A DNA stretch of 5,178 bases. Source: Parcubacteria group bacterium SW_4_49_11. Its GTDB lineage: Bacteria > Patescibacteriota > Minisyncoccia > SW-4-49-11. The stretch is taken from the NCBI GenBank assembly GCA_003021915.1, contig PXOY01000017.1, forward strand, positions 1 to 5,178, read 5' to 3'. Made by a program: the position numbers and the translations under genes. Below the pieces are notes generated by a model, which saw only the letters and a program-made list of their open reading frames with translations, was not told where the DNA came from and searched no databases. Of this stretch, positions 1 to 5,178 are shown piece by piece (position 1 is the stretch's first letter; each line of letters opens with the position of its first letter).

Positions 1-703
1 ACTACAAACATCTTGGTTCCGTCTCCGTTAAATGTCATACCCGTAGGACCAGTATCTTGCCCAGACACGTCAAAGCTTTGGTTATAACTCGCACTACTGA
101 TATCATACGCCGTCGACAAATTATAGCTATAGATATTCTCGTTACTTTCTCCCGACACAAACATTTTGGTTCCGTCTCCGTTGAAGGTCACGCCTCTCGG
201 TAGGTCATCTAGCCCGGACACGTCAAAGCTCTGGTTATAACTCGCCGTGCTCAAATCATACGCCGTGGACAAATTGTAGCTGTAGACGCTATCGGTCTTT
301 TGTCCCACCACAAACATCTTGGTTCCGTCTCCGTTAAATGTCATACCCGTAGGATAAGCATCTTGCCCAGACACGTCCAAGCTTTGATTATACGTCGCAC
401 TGCTAAGATCATACGCCGTGGACAAATTGTAGCTATATACGTTGTCGTTATCAGTTCCTGTTACAAACATTTTCGTTCCGTCTCCGTTGAATTTAACACC
501 TCGAGGATCAGTATCTTCTCCGGACACGTCCAAGCGTTGAGCATCGTACGAAGCGCTCGAGAGGCTGTATCCCACCGTACTATACCGATACACTCTATCA
601 GTATCACCTCCTGCCACAAACATCTTGTTTCCGTCTTTGTTGAACGTTATACCCAAAGGGGTATCATCCTCTCCGGACACATCAACGATTTGATTATAAC
701 TCG
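1..703 (-). pseudogene. out-of-frame continuation of the prepilin repeat array (runs off window)
   Basis: Minus-strand translation from about 703 down to base 1, in the frame where FVxG codons start at multiples of three, is open throughout. It encodes the second half of repeat 5 and then four more repeats, for example ASYNQIVDVSGEDD, MFVAGGDTDRVYRYS, MFVTGTDNDNVYSYN, MFVVGQKTDSVYSYN and MFVSGESNENIYSYN. It has no signal sequence or plausible start, and a TAG at 717-719 closes it upstream. It is therefore the displaced C-terminal part of the 647-1777 gene, not a gene of its own. The frame being free of stops over ~700 bases suggests that the shift is very recent, reversible, or a sequencing or assembly error. 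Confidence 0.75.
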
Positions 704-1309
704 CCAACTGTAGACACTATCGGTACCCTGTCCTACCACAAACATTTTGGTCCCGTCTCCGTTGAACGTTACGTCCCGAGGCTTACTCTCCTCTCCGGAC
801 ACGTCAAAGCTCTGGTTATAACTCGCCGTACCGATATCATACGCGGTCGATAGACTATAGCTGTACACGTTTTTGTTATCATGTCCCACCACAAACATCT
901 TACTTCCGTCTCCGTTAAGTGCCATGCCCTTAGCATCACCAACTTGCGCGGATACATCAAACGTTTGACTATAACTCGCCGTGCTCAAATCATACGCCGT
1001 CGACATAGTGTAGCTATACACATTCTCGCTACGTCCTACAACAAACATTTTCGTTCCATCTCCGTTGAATCTCACGCCCGTAGGCGCTCCCGATTGTCCG
1101 GAGACATCAACGCTTTGATTATAACTCGCACTCCCAAGATCATATGCCGTGGACAAATTGTAACTATACACTTTATCGGTAAAAAATCCCATCACAAACA
1201 TTTTGGTTCCGTCTCCATTGAACTCCATGCCCGAAGGCAACCCATCCTCTCCGGACACGTCAAAACTTTGGGCATCGTACGAGGCGCTCGAGAGGCTGTA
1301 TCCCACCAC
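1..1309 (-). repeat. tandem array of 153-base protein-coding repeats (nine anchors)
   Basis: The anchor ACAAACAT (plus strand, coding MFV) begins at 4, 157, 310, 463, 616, 738, 891, 1041 and 1194. Spacings are 153, 153, 153, 153, 122, 153, 150 and 153 bases, so the unit is 51 codons with one 50-codon copy and one copy short by 31 bases. Each unit also carries the conserved coding blocks for FNGDGTKMF, DVSG and STAYD. Nucleotide similarity is high: the 45 bases from anchors 4 and 310 are identical. The array is open at the left edge. Confidence 0.92.
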
Positions 1310-1777
1310 TAACGCCGTTCCCGCTCGCTTCGGAGTACTGTCTACCTCGGTGTTTGAAGCTTTGACCGCGATATTGCCGTTTTCGTCTTTACCTACTTCG
1401 TATCCGGTATTCTTATTACTGTCCGAAGCCTGCGGGTCACGCGGAATGGCGGCCAGTTGCTCAGGCACCAACCCTGATAAATCTACGTACGTATCGGGAC
1501 AGTTACTCGGAGCCACCGCTTCCGTATCGCATACTTCCTTATATGTATTCACCTCTATACCCGACGGATACTCCCCATTTTTGTCTAAGGAATACTGCTC
1601 GATTCCGTCCTTGAGCGTACCTACCTCGCTCTGCCTCTCGGCGTCGCGCACTTCCCCCAACTGTCTCTGTGGGTTGATCGCCACGATAACAATCGCCGCT
1701 AATATACCGATCGCGGCTACCACGAGTAAAATTTCTAAAAGAGTGAAGGCTCTGGATTTTTGTTTGAAGAATATCAT
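647..1777 (-). CDS. type IV prepilin-like protein fused to beta-propeller-like repeats, frame truncated
   Basis: Residues 1-10 form a short basic leader. The class III (type IV pilin) cleavage and methylation motif is A10/FTLLE, with Glu5 of the mature protein at E15 and a hydrophobic helix at 11-34. Ala instead of the usual Gly precedes the cut, which prepilin peptidases tolerate. Residues 35-147 look like a complete small pilin head, with a Cys pair (C83, C93), the LVPEQLAAIPRDP motif and a closing TGYEVGKDENG beta hairpin. From ~157 the protein becomes tandem 51-residue repeats: SYNQSFDVSGE, then FNGDGTKMFVVG, then VYSYNLSTAYDL. These are hydrophobic beta strands spaced by DG turns, as in propeller blades. 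After VYS (~357) the frame shifts and ends in an unrelated 19-residue tail at 647. The repeats continue in another frame to the window edge. Likely exported and displayed on a pilus or at the cell surface. Its partner or ligand is unknown. Confidence 0.85.
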   Translation of the reverse strand: MIFFKQKSRAFTLLEILLVVAAIGILAAIVIVAINPQRQLGEVRDAERQSEVGTLKDGIEQYSLDKNGEYPSGIEVNTYKEVCDTEAVAPSNCPDTYVDLSGLVPEQLAAIPRDPQASDSNKNTGYEVGKDENGNIAVKASNTEVDSTPKRAGTALVVGYSLSSASYDAQSFDVSGEDGLPSGMEFNGDGTKMFVMGFFTDKVYSYNLSTAYDLGSASYNQSVDVSGQSGAPTGVRFNGDGTKMFVVGRSENVYSYTMSTAYDLSTASYSQTFDVSAQVGDAKGMALNGDGSKMFVVGHDNKNVYSYSLSTAYDIGTASYNQSFDVSGEESKPRDVTFNGDGTKMFVVGQGTDSVYSWRVIIKSLMCPERMIPLWV

Positions 1778-1806
1778 ATGGTATCAAGAATGTTTCTGTT
1801 AAAGAT

Positions 1807-1835
1807 ATTGTATCGTTTTTCCTCGGTTCTGAAAA
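1807..1835 (-). promoter_or_regulatory. candidate promoter of the prepilin gene
   Basis: On the minus strand TTTTCA (plus 1830-1835) and TACAAT (plus 1807-1812) are separated by 17 bases. This fits a sigma-70 type promoter: 4 of 6 matches to TTGACA, 5 of 6 to TATAAT. Transcription would start near 1800, giving a leader of about 23 bases before the ATG at 1775-1777. No Shine-Dalgarno sequence is visible in that leader. An independent promoter fits the 535-base gap separating this gene from the recA unit. Confidence 0.42.
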
Positions 1836-1943
1836 AGATTCTCAATTCTCTGGCTTCTAGAGCATATCTCAAAAGGCCTTTATAACCTATCAGAATGCTT
1901 TATAATAAGGTAACCTCCATTCCCTCGATTTACTACGGGCACT

Positions 1944-1985
1944 TAAAAAACACGTGGTGTTTTTTACGGCTTTCTATCGAAAGCC
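1944..1985 (-). terminator. two adjacent hairpins, possible terminator of the recA operon
   Basis: GGCTTTC (1968-1974) and GAAAGCC (1979-1985) form a 7-bp hairpin with loop TATC. Two bases away TAAAAAACAC (1944-1953) and GTGTTTTTTA (1957-1966) form a perfect 10-bp hairpin with a 3-base loop. The second has an A-run on one side and a T-run on the other, the layout of a bidirectional intrinsic terminator, but its GC core is only three pairs, so it may be weak. For leftward transcription it falls before the candidate promoter of the prepilin gene, where a terminator for the recA unit would be expected. Confidence 0.42.
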
Positions 1986-2059
1986 TATTTTCAAGGGGAC
2001 TGCCAATAGCAACTCTTTTTCTGGCGTTGAACAGTTATGACGAGGAAAACAGGTTGTGT

Positions 2060-2094
2060 CTTCCTCTTTTTAAAGAGGAAGGGCCCCGAAGGGG
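2060..2094. repeat. REP-like double palindrome
   Basis: CTTCCTCTTT (2060-2069) and AAAGAGGAAG (2072-2081) form a 10-base inverted repeat around TT. It is followed after two bases by CCCC-GAA-GGGG (2084-2094), which on the minus strand reads as a C-rich stem with a UUCG loop. A purine/pyrimidine palindrome followed by a short GC-rich hairpin and a 'GGGGGATGG' tail is a layout I associate with dispersed intergenic repeats in Patescibacteria and other environmental genomes. That is from memory and cannot be tested inside one window. No transposase gene is nearby. Confidence 0.5.
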
Positions 2095-2121
2095 GGATGG
2101 AGTTTGCGTAGCTCATATCTC

Positions 2122-2183
2122 GTAGCAAGTAGGGGGAAGGCCTTACCTAAACGCTTGCGAGACGACCCCCATGAACTTGCTAC
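2122..2183. repeat. 62-base imperfect inverted repeat / large hairpin
   Basis: GTAGCAAGT (2122-2130) is exactly complementary to ACTTGCTAC (2175-2183). Inside it GGGGG (2132-2136) pairs with CCCCC (2166-2170), across an asymmetric internal loop of 1 base on the left and 4 on the right. The 29-base apical region contains the palindrome AAGGCCTT (2137-2144) and CGCTTGCG (2152-2159). A 14-pair interrupted stem of this kind could be a structured RNA, a folded 3' UTR element of the recA operon or a hairpin end of a small mobile element. There is no adjacent U-run on either strand, so it is not a standard terminator. It matches no RNA family I recognise (not tRNA, SRP RNA or hammerhead). Confidence 0.6.
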
Positions 2184-2191
2184 TATTTAAC

Positions 2192-2234
2192 AACTGTATA
2201 TCAACCGTGTATCAATTTATATCCACTGTATATC
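2192..2234. repeat. four degenerate tandem 11-mers
   Basis: The plus strand shows AACTGTATATC (2192-2202), AACCGTGTATC (2203-2213), AATTTATATCC (2214-2224) and ACTGTATATC (2225-2234). These are contiguous copies of an ~11-base AT-rich unit with consensus AACTGTATATC. The period is about one helical turn, so the shared TATATC steps would recur on one face of the DNA. It abuts the hairpin on its left and almost abuts the heptamer array on its right. Confidence 0.55.
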
Positions 2235-2238
2235 TTCC

Positions 2239-2280
2239 ATTCCAAATACCAAATTCTATATTCTAACTACTAAATACTAT
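2239..2280. repeat. six tandem AT-rich heptamers
   Basis: Reading the plus strand from 2239 gives ATTCCAA, ATACCAA, ATTCTAT, ATTCTAA, CTACTAA, ATACTAT: six contiguous 7-base units with consensus AT(A/T)C(C/T)AA and no spacer. The minus-strand version is a TTWGNAT-type repeat. It lies in the 3' region of the recA transcription unit, 33 bases after the stop of the membrane-protein gene. It resembles the short tandem heptamer repeats described in cyanobacteria and other bacteria, but no function can be read from it. Confidence 0.65.
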
Positions 2281-2312
2281 TTCCTTGCGAGCTACTACGA
2301 ACGACAAGATTC

Positions 2313-3914
2313 TTAATACATTTCGTCCCGCTTTTCGGTCATAAACCCGACCCAATCCTCGGCCACACTTAAGATGTTTTTGAATGGCGCTTCAATAATG
2401 TAGTCCATAATAAAGATAAAAATATTCCAGCGGTCAAACTCGGAGGTCACAATCTTGCCCGCGCGCACCAGTGGAAACGAAAATACGTCCAACATAAAAC
2501 CGAGGAAGGTTGATCGTCTTTCAAGCACCAGAAGTTGTTTTGTATTCGCCGTAATGCGGAATCCGAAGAAACTCACCAAACACAGAAACACCACGAACGT
2601 AAGGAGCGTGATGATCGGAAAATTCAACTCGAGAAGAAGCCATATCAACACTCCAAAGGTAACGAGATACAGCAGTCCCGTAAATATCTGGAAAAAGCGC
2701 TTCATACGGGGATTATACGTTTTGCGGATGAGAATATTGTGTCGCTCGGTATCCGCGTCGATCACTTCTCGCAGGTGCTCGACCAAAGCCCGCGTATTCC
2801 GATCTTCGGGAAAGCGAATGCTAATGCTAATAAGGTACAAAAGCACCGGCGGTACACCCAAGTTAATCGCAAACACGTACCACGCTGAGTCCACAAAAAA
2901 GATTTCTAAGGCCAGAGCAATCAGCGTGCGCAAAATAATCACAAAGAAAATAATACGCCACATGGAACGGGTGAGGCGTTGCTTCGCTTTGGTCTTGCGC
3001 CGCTCGACCGCGCCGGTGACTTCGCGCCGAAGCGTCTCATCATCCGAAGCGAGTTTGAGACGTGCCTCGCCTTTATCCTCGCAGGACTCGAGAATGTCCC
3101 TGAGAACGATAAAGATGGAAGATTGCTTTTTCATGTACGAGAGCAGGCGACTGCCAAAGGGGTGCTCCAATTGGTCATCAAAGACTTCTTTGACGGAAGC
3201 GAGGTCATGAGCGACTAAGTCAATACCTTCGTCACTTTCAAAGAATTCCGGGTAGAACTGACGCAGAAGCGCCAAATTAATCGCACCATAGTCGGAGCCG
3301 CCGAGTACGCGCATGATGATGATTCGCAGCTGGATCTGTTTTTCGGCCTCGGTTATATCCTGAAAGTCGGAATCTTCCACCACGATACGATCTTTGAGCG
3401 ACCGGAACATATAGGTGAACATCACCCGATCTCGATGTTCTTCCTGCGGGAACAGATACTCCTCTAACTCCGAGGCTAAGATTTCCAATAACCACGGCAC
3501 ATACTCTTGTCGCTCATCATTTCCGGAGAAATTGGCGCGCCGAATTACCTCCAAATATCGATCAATAATCTCGGCGACTTCATTGATCTCCTCTTTGGCA
3601 ATATAGTCATTGGGGAGGTATTTGCCCCAGATGAGCTCTTTTAGGAGAGAACGAGCAATTTTATCGGTATCTTGGGTAAAGGTTACCAACCGTTGAACGA
3701 TCCGAAAGATACCGGCGCGCAACAAGAACTTTTCATCGCGAGAGTCACTCTGACTGATACTCTCACGGATTTTTTCGTACATGAACGGGACGTTGCCCAA
3801 CGCGTTATTTAAACGAATTTTGGGAACGTCTCCATCCTTCCGACGGCTGATAACCTTCGGTGTAATATAAAACTCTTCCAGTAAGTCCTCTAACGGCTGA
3901 GAGAGCGTAATCAT
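2313..3914 (-). CDS. 533-aa multipass membrane protein of unknown function, cotranscribed with recA
   Basis: I do not recognise a named family, though large proteins of this style next to recA fit what I know of Patescibacteria genomes. Residues 1-316 are hydrophilic, mostly helical and rich in charged residues, with no signal peptide and no obvious catalytic motif. A basic patch (RRKTKAKQR, 305-313) precedes four predicted membrane helices at about 319-341, 345-366, 407-430 and 432-452. By the positive-inside rule, the N-terminal half, the 367-406 loop and the C-terminus should all face the cytoplasm. The C-terminal 80 residues hold amphipathic, aromatic-rich segments (FLGFMLDVFSFPLVRAGK, then FIMDYIIEAPFK), which may be re-entrant or membrane-peripheral helices. 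The ATG is 6 bases after the recA stop with no Shine-Dalgarno sequence, which points to translational coupling. The gene ends with TAA at 2313-2315. A link to DNA repair or cell-envelope stress is only a guess from position. Confidence 0.9.
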   Translation of the reverse strand: MITLSQPLEDLLEEFYITPKVISRRKDGDVPKIRLNNALGNVPFMYEKIRESISQSDSRDEKFLLRAGIFRIVQRLVTFTQDTDKIARSLLKELIWGKYLPNDYIAKEEINEVAEIIDRYLEVIRRANFSGNDERQEYVPWLLEILASELEEYLFPQEEHRDRVMFTYMFRSLKDRIVVEDSDFQDITEAEKQIQLRIIIMRVLGGSDYGAINLALLRQFYPEFFESDEGIDLVAHDLASVKEVFDDQLEHPFGSRLLSYMKKQSSIFIVLRDILESCEDKGEARLKLASDDETLRREVTGAVERRKTKAKQRLTRSMWRIIFFVIILRTLIALALEIFFVDSAWYVFAINLGVPPVLLYLISISIRFPEDRNTRALVEHLREVIDADTERHNILIRKTYNPRMKRFFQIFTGLLYLVTFGVLIWLLLELNFPIITLLTFVVFLCLVSFFGFRITANTKQLLVLERRSTFLGFMLDVFSFPLVRAGKIVTSEFDRWNIFIFIMDYIIEAPFKNILSVAEDWVGFMTEKRDEMY

Positions 3915-3920
3915 GAGGAT

Positions 3921-5045
3921 CTAGGACAACACTTCGGGAGATTCCATAATTTTCTGATATAGGGTGTTGGCAAATTCCGGGTCTTCTTTGACCGCTTGAC
4001 GGGCTGCTTCGTTTCCTTGGCCGACATTCTGATCTCCATATTTGATGTAGGCCCCTTTCTTCTGCAGAATACCGGCTTTGACGGCCAAGTTGATGAGATC
4101 GGCTTCGTACGAGACACCTTCGTTGTACATGATATCGAACTCCGCGGTTTGGAAGGGCGGCGCGACCTTGTTTTTGACAACTTTGGCACGCGTACGGCTT
4201 CCGATGACTTCTTCCCCTTTCTTAATTTGGGCAATGCGTTTAATCTCGATGCGTACGGAGGCGTAAAACTTCAACGATTTTCCGCCGGGAGTGTCCACGG
4301 GACTTCCATACCCCATGGTTCCAATTTTCATACGCGTCTGGTTGGTAAAGATAATACTGGTGCGTGCCTTCGCGGTAATCGCCGTTAATTTGCGCAGGGC
4401 CTGTGACATCAATCGGGCCTGCAAAGCCACTTGTTGATCGCCCATCTCTCCCTCAATTTCGGCTTTGGGCACCAGCGCCGCCACCGAGTCGATAACAACC
4501 AAGTCCAAATTGCCGGTACGAACCAACGTTTCCACAATATTAAGCGCTTCCTCTCCGGTGTTGGGTTGCGAAATAAGCAAATCGTCCGTATTAACCCCTA
4601 ACTTTTGCGCGTAAGAGGGGTCAAGGCCGTGTTCGGTATCCACAAACGCTACGGCTCCGCCTTGAGCTTGATCTCGCGCCACAATCTGAAGGGCAATGGT
4701 GGTTTTTCCACTGGATTCCGGTCCGTACAGCTCTACGATACGACCGCGTGGCACACCGCCGACCCCCAGTGCGTAGTCCAAAGAAATAGAGCCTGTGGGG
4801 GTTGCTTCGACATCAACATTTTTGATATCGCCCAGTTTCATGACCGATTCTTTCCCGAATTTGCCCTGCACTTCTTCCATGGCACTCTTGAGGCGCTCGG
4901 AACTTTTGCCTTGTTTACTAATCACGTCCTCCCCTTCGGTTTGCTGCTGGGTCGAATCTTGAGCAGACTGTTCGTCTGAGGTCGTGGCAGTTTCTTCGGT
5001 GGATTCTTGAGGTTGCTCACTTGCGGAAGACTTCTTCTTTGCCAT
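3921..5045 (-). CDS. recA: RecA recombinase with acidic N-terminal extension
   Basis: RecA polymerises on single-stranded DNA, drives ATP-dependent homology search and strand exchange, and is the core of recombinational repair in the cytoplasm. Seen here (374 aa): Walker A GPESSGKT at 108-115, the catalytic glutamate of the DTEH motif at E138 (E. coli E96), Walker B LVVIDS at 182-187, the NQTRMKIG stretch at 235-242 with the ATP-sensing Gln at 236, and the KFYASVR core motif at 259-265. Residues 1 to ~45 form a low-complexity tail rich in Ser, Thr, Gln and Glu that E. coli RecA lacks. The acidic C-terminal tail of E. coli RecA is absent. Loop L2 reads [14 protein letters not shown], one residue longer than usual and with Tyr near the usual Phe203 position. 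The start is fixed: an in-frame TAG lies seven codons upstream (5064-5066), with no other start codon between. No Shine-Dalgarno sequence is visible. The gene for a membrane protein begins 6 bases after the stop. Confidence 0.98.
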   Translation of the reverse strand: MAKKKSSASEQPQESTEETATTSDEQSAQDSTQQQTEGEDVISKQGKSSERLKSAMEEVQGKFGKESVMKLGDIKNVDVEATPTGSISLDYALGVGGVPRGRIVELYGPESSGKTTIALQIVARDQAQGGAVAFVDTEHGLDPSYAQKLGVNTDDLLISQPNTGEEALNIVETLVRTGNLDLVVIDSVAALVPKAEIEGEMGDQQVALQARLMSQALRKLTAITAKARTSIIFTNQTRMKIGTMGYGSPVDTPGGKSLKFYASVRIEIKRIAQIKKGEEVIGSRTRAKVVKNKVAPPFQTAEFDIMYNEGVSYEADLINLAVKAGILQKKGAYIKYGDQNVGQGNEAARQAVKEDPEFANTLYQKIMESPEVLS

Positions 5046-5062
5046 AAAATACGCGCTACTTA

Positions 5063-5091
5063 TCTATATCTTACGGTACCACATGAAGACA
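5063..5091 (-). promoter_or_regulatory. weak candidate recA promoter
   Basis: The 57-base gap upstream of recA holds an AT-rich stretch with a TATAGA hexamer (minus strand, 5063-5068), about 18 bases before the start codon. The position 17 bases further upstream reads TGTCTT (5086-5091), which matches TTGACA poorly, so only the -10 has any merit. I see no GAAC-N4-GTTC or CTG-N10-CAG operator, so there is no sign of LexA control. RecA may instead be expressed by read-through from the gene upstream. Confidence 0.22.
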
Positions 5092-5102
5092 TCCTACGCA
5101 AT

Positions 5103-5178
5103 CTAGAACGGAGGCACCCACGGATTTTCTGCGGCGGATCCAGTGGGTTGTGGAGATCCGGGAGCTTTCCCCATGTAG
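5103..5178 (-). CDS. C-terminal end of an unidentified upstream gene (partial)
   Basis: On the minus strand a reading frame is open from the window edge to a TAG at 5103-5105. The visible ~25 residues end in ENPWVPPF and are rich in Gly, Pro, Ser and Ala, which suggests a flexible tail of a larger protein. An ATG lies two codons from the edge (5172-5174), but there is no reason to treat it as a real start. The frame lies 57 bases upstream of recA on the same strand, so it could be the preceding gene of the same operon. The open stretch is short and could be chance. I do not recognise the family. Confidence 0.4.
   Translation of the reverse strand, partial: YMGKAPGSPQPTGSAAENPWVPPF

Larger units (their letters stand above)
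1778..2312. other. 535-base gene-free, structure-rich intergenic region
   Basis: I find no credible gene between the membrane-protein gene and the prepilin gene. The only sizeable frame (plus strand, 1895-2125, 76 codons) runs straight through the palindromes and lacks any recognisable protein features. From right to left the region holds the heptamer array, the 11-mer array, the 62-base hairpin, the REP-like palindrome pair, the terminator-like hairpins and a minus-strand promoter. The 10-base palindrome AAAGGCCTTT at 1872-1881 is a further minor symmetry. Confidence 0.7.

Noticed and set aside
1..1309. Regular spacing suggestive of a CRISPR array
   Set aside because: The whole 153-base unit is conserved and coding. 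There are no short identical repeats separated by unrelated spacers, and no cas genes.
300..1312. Long plus-strand reading frames opposite the repeat array
   Set aside because: The array period is a multiple of three, so any stop-free antisense frame in one unit stays open in the next. They are shadows of the minus-strand repeats.
1895..2125. 76-codon plus-strand reading frame in the intergenic gap
   Set aside because: It runs through three hairpins and has no ribosome-binding site or domain. The PLFKEEGP stretch is just the translation of the palindrome. A TATAAT at 1901-1906 lies inside the frame, so it cannot serve as its promoter.
2122..2183. tRNA or integron attC site
   Set aside because: There is no T-loop GGTTCGA motif, cloverleaf spacing or CCA end for a tRNA. 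There are no convincing RYYYAAC/GTTRRRY core sites and no integrase for attC.
2455..3210. 251-codon plus-strand frame opposite the membrane-protein gene
   Set aside because: The translation is rich in Arg, Ser and Lys with no domain character, and it overlaps a clearly coding minus-strand frame.
5046..5102. LexA (SOS) box upstream of recA
   Set aside because: Neither the GAAC-N4-GTTC nor the CTG-N10-CAG pattern occurs in the gap.

Overview
The window looks like a chromosomal segment of a Candidate Phyla Radiation (Patescibacteria) type bacterium. This is inferred from three things: the style of the prepilin (Ala-Phe-Thr-Leu-Leu-Glu cleavage site, long hydrophobic helix, then a small C-terminal domain with an 'IP.DP' motif), a RecA with a long low-complexity N-terminal tail, and a conserved-looking large membrane protein of unknown function directly behind recA. 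No rRNA or other decisive marker is present, so the taxonomic call stays an inference. All convincing genes lie on the minus strand and read from right to left.

Right edge (5103-5178): the last ~25 codons of an unidentified upstream gene, then a 57-base gap with at best a weak promoter. 3921-5045: recA, complete, with a ~42-residue acidic Ser/Thr/Gln/Glu-rich N-terminal extension and no acidic C-terminal tail. Six bases later, 2313-3914 encodes a 533-residue protein with a ~315-residue soluble helical N-terminal half, four predicted membrane helices and a conserved-looking amphipathic C-terminus. The two genes are almost certainly one transcription unit.

1778-2312: a 535-base gap with no credible gene but crowded with DNA structure: six heptamer repeats, four 11-mer repeats, a 62-base imperfect hairpin, a double-palindrome REP-like element, and two back-to-back hairpins resembling a terminator. 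A plausible promoter for the next gene follows.

1-1777: a type IV prepilin-like protein whose complete small pilin domain is fused to a tandem array of 51-residue repeats resembling beta-propeller blades. Nine repeat anchors are visible and the array runs off the left edge. A 31-base loss inside the fifth repeat shifts the frame, so the reading frame from the start codon ends at 647. The following repeats stay open in another frame to base 1. The array appears to have a five-module higher-order organisation.

Together: a DNA-repair/recombination operon with an uncharacterised membrane partner, followed by a separately transcribed surface pilin-like gene with a recombinogenic repeat array.
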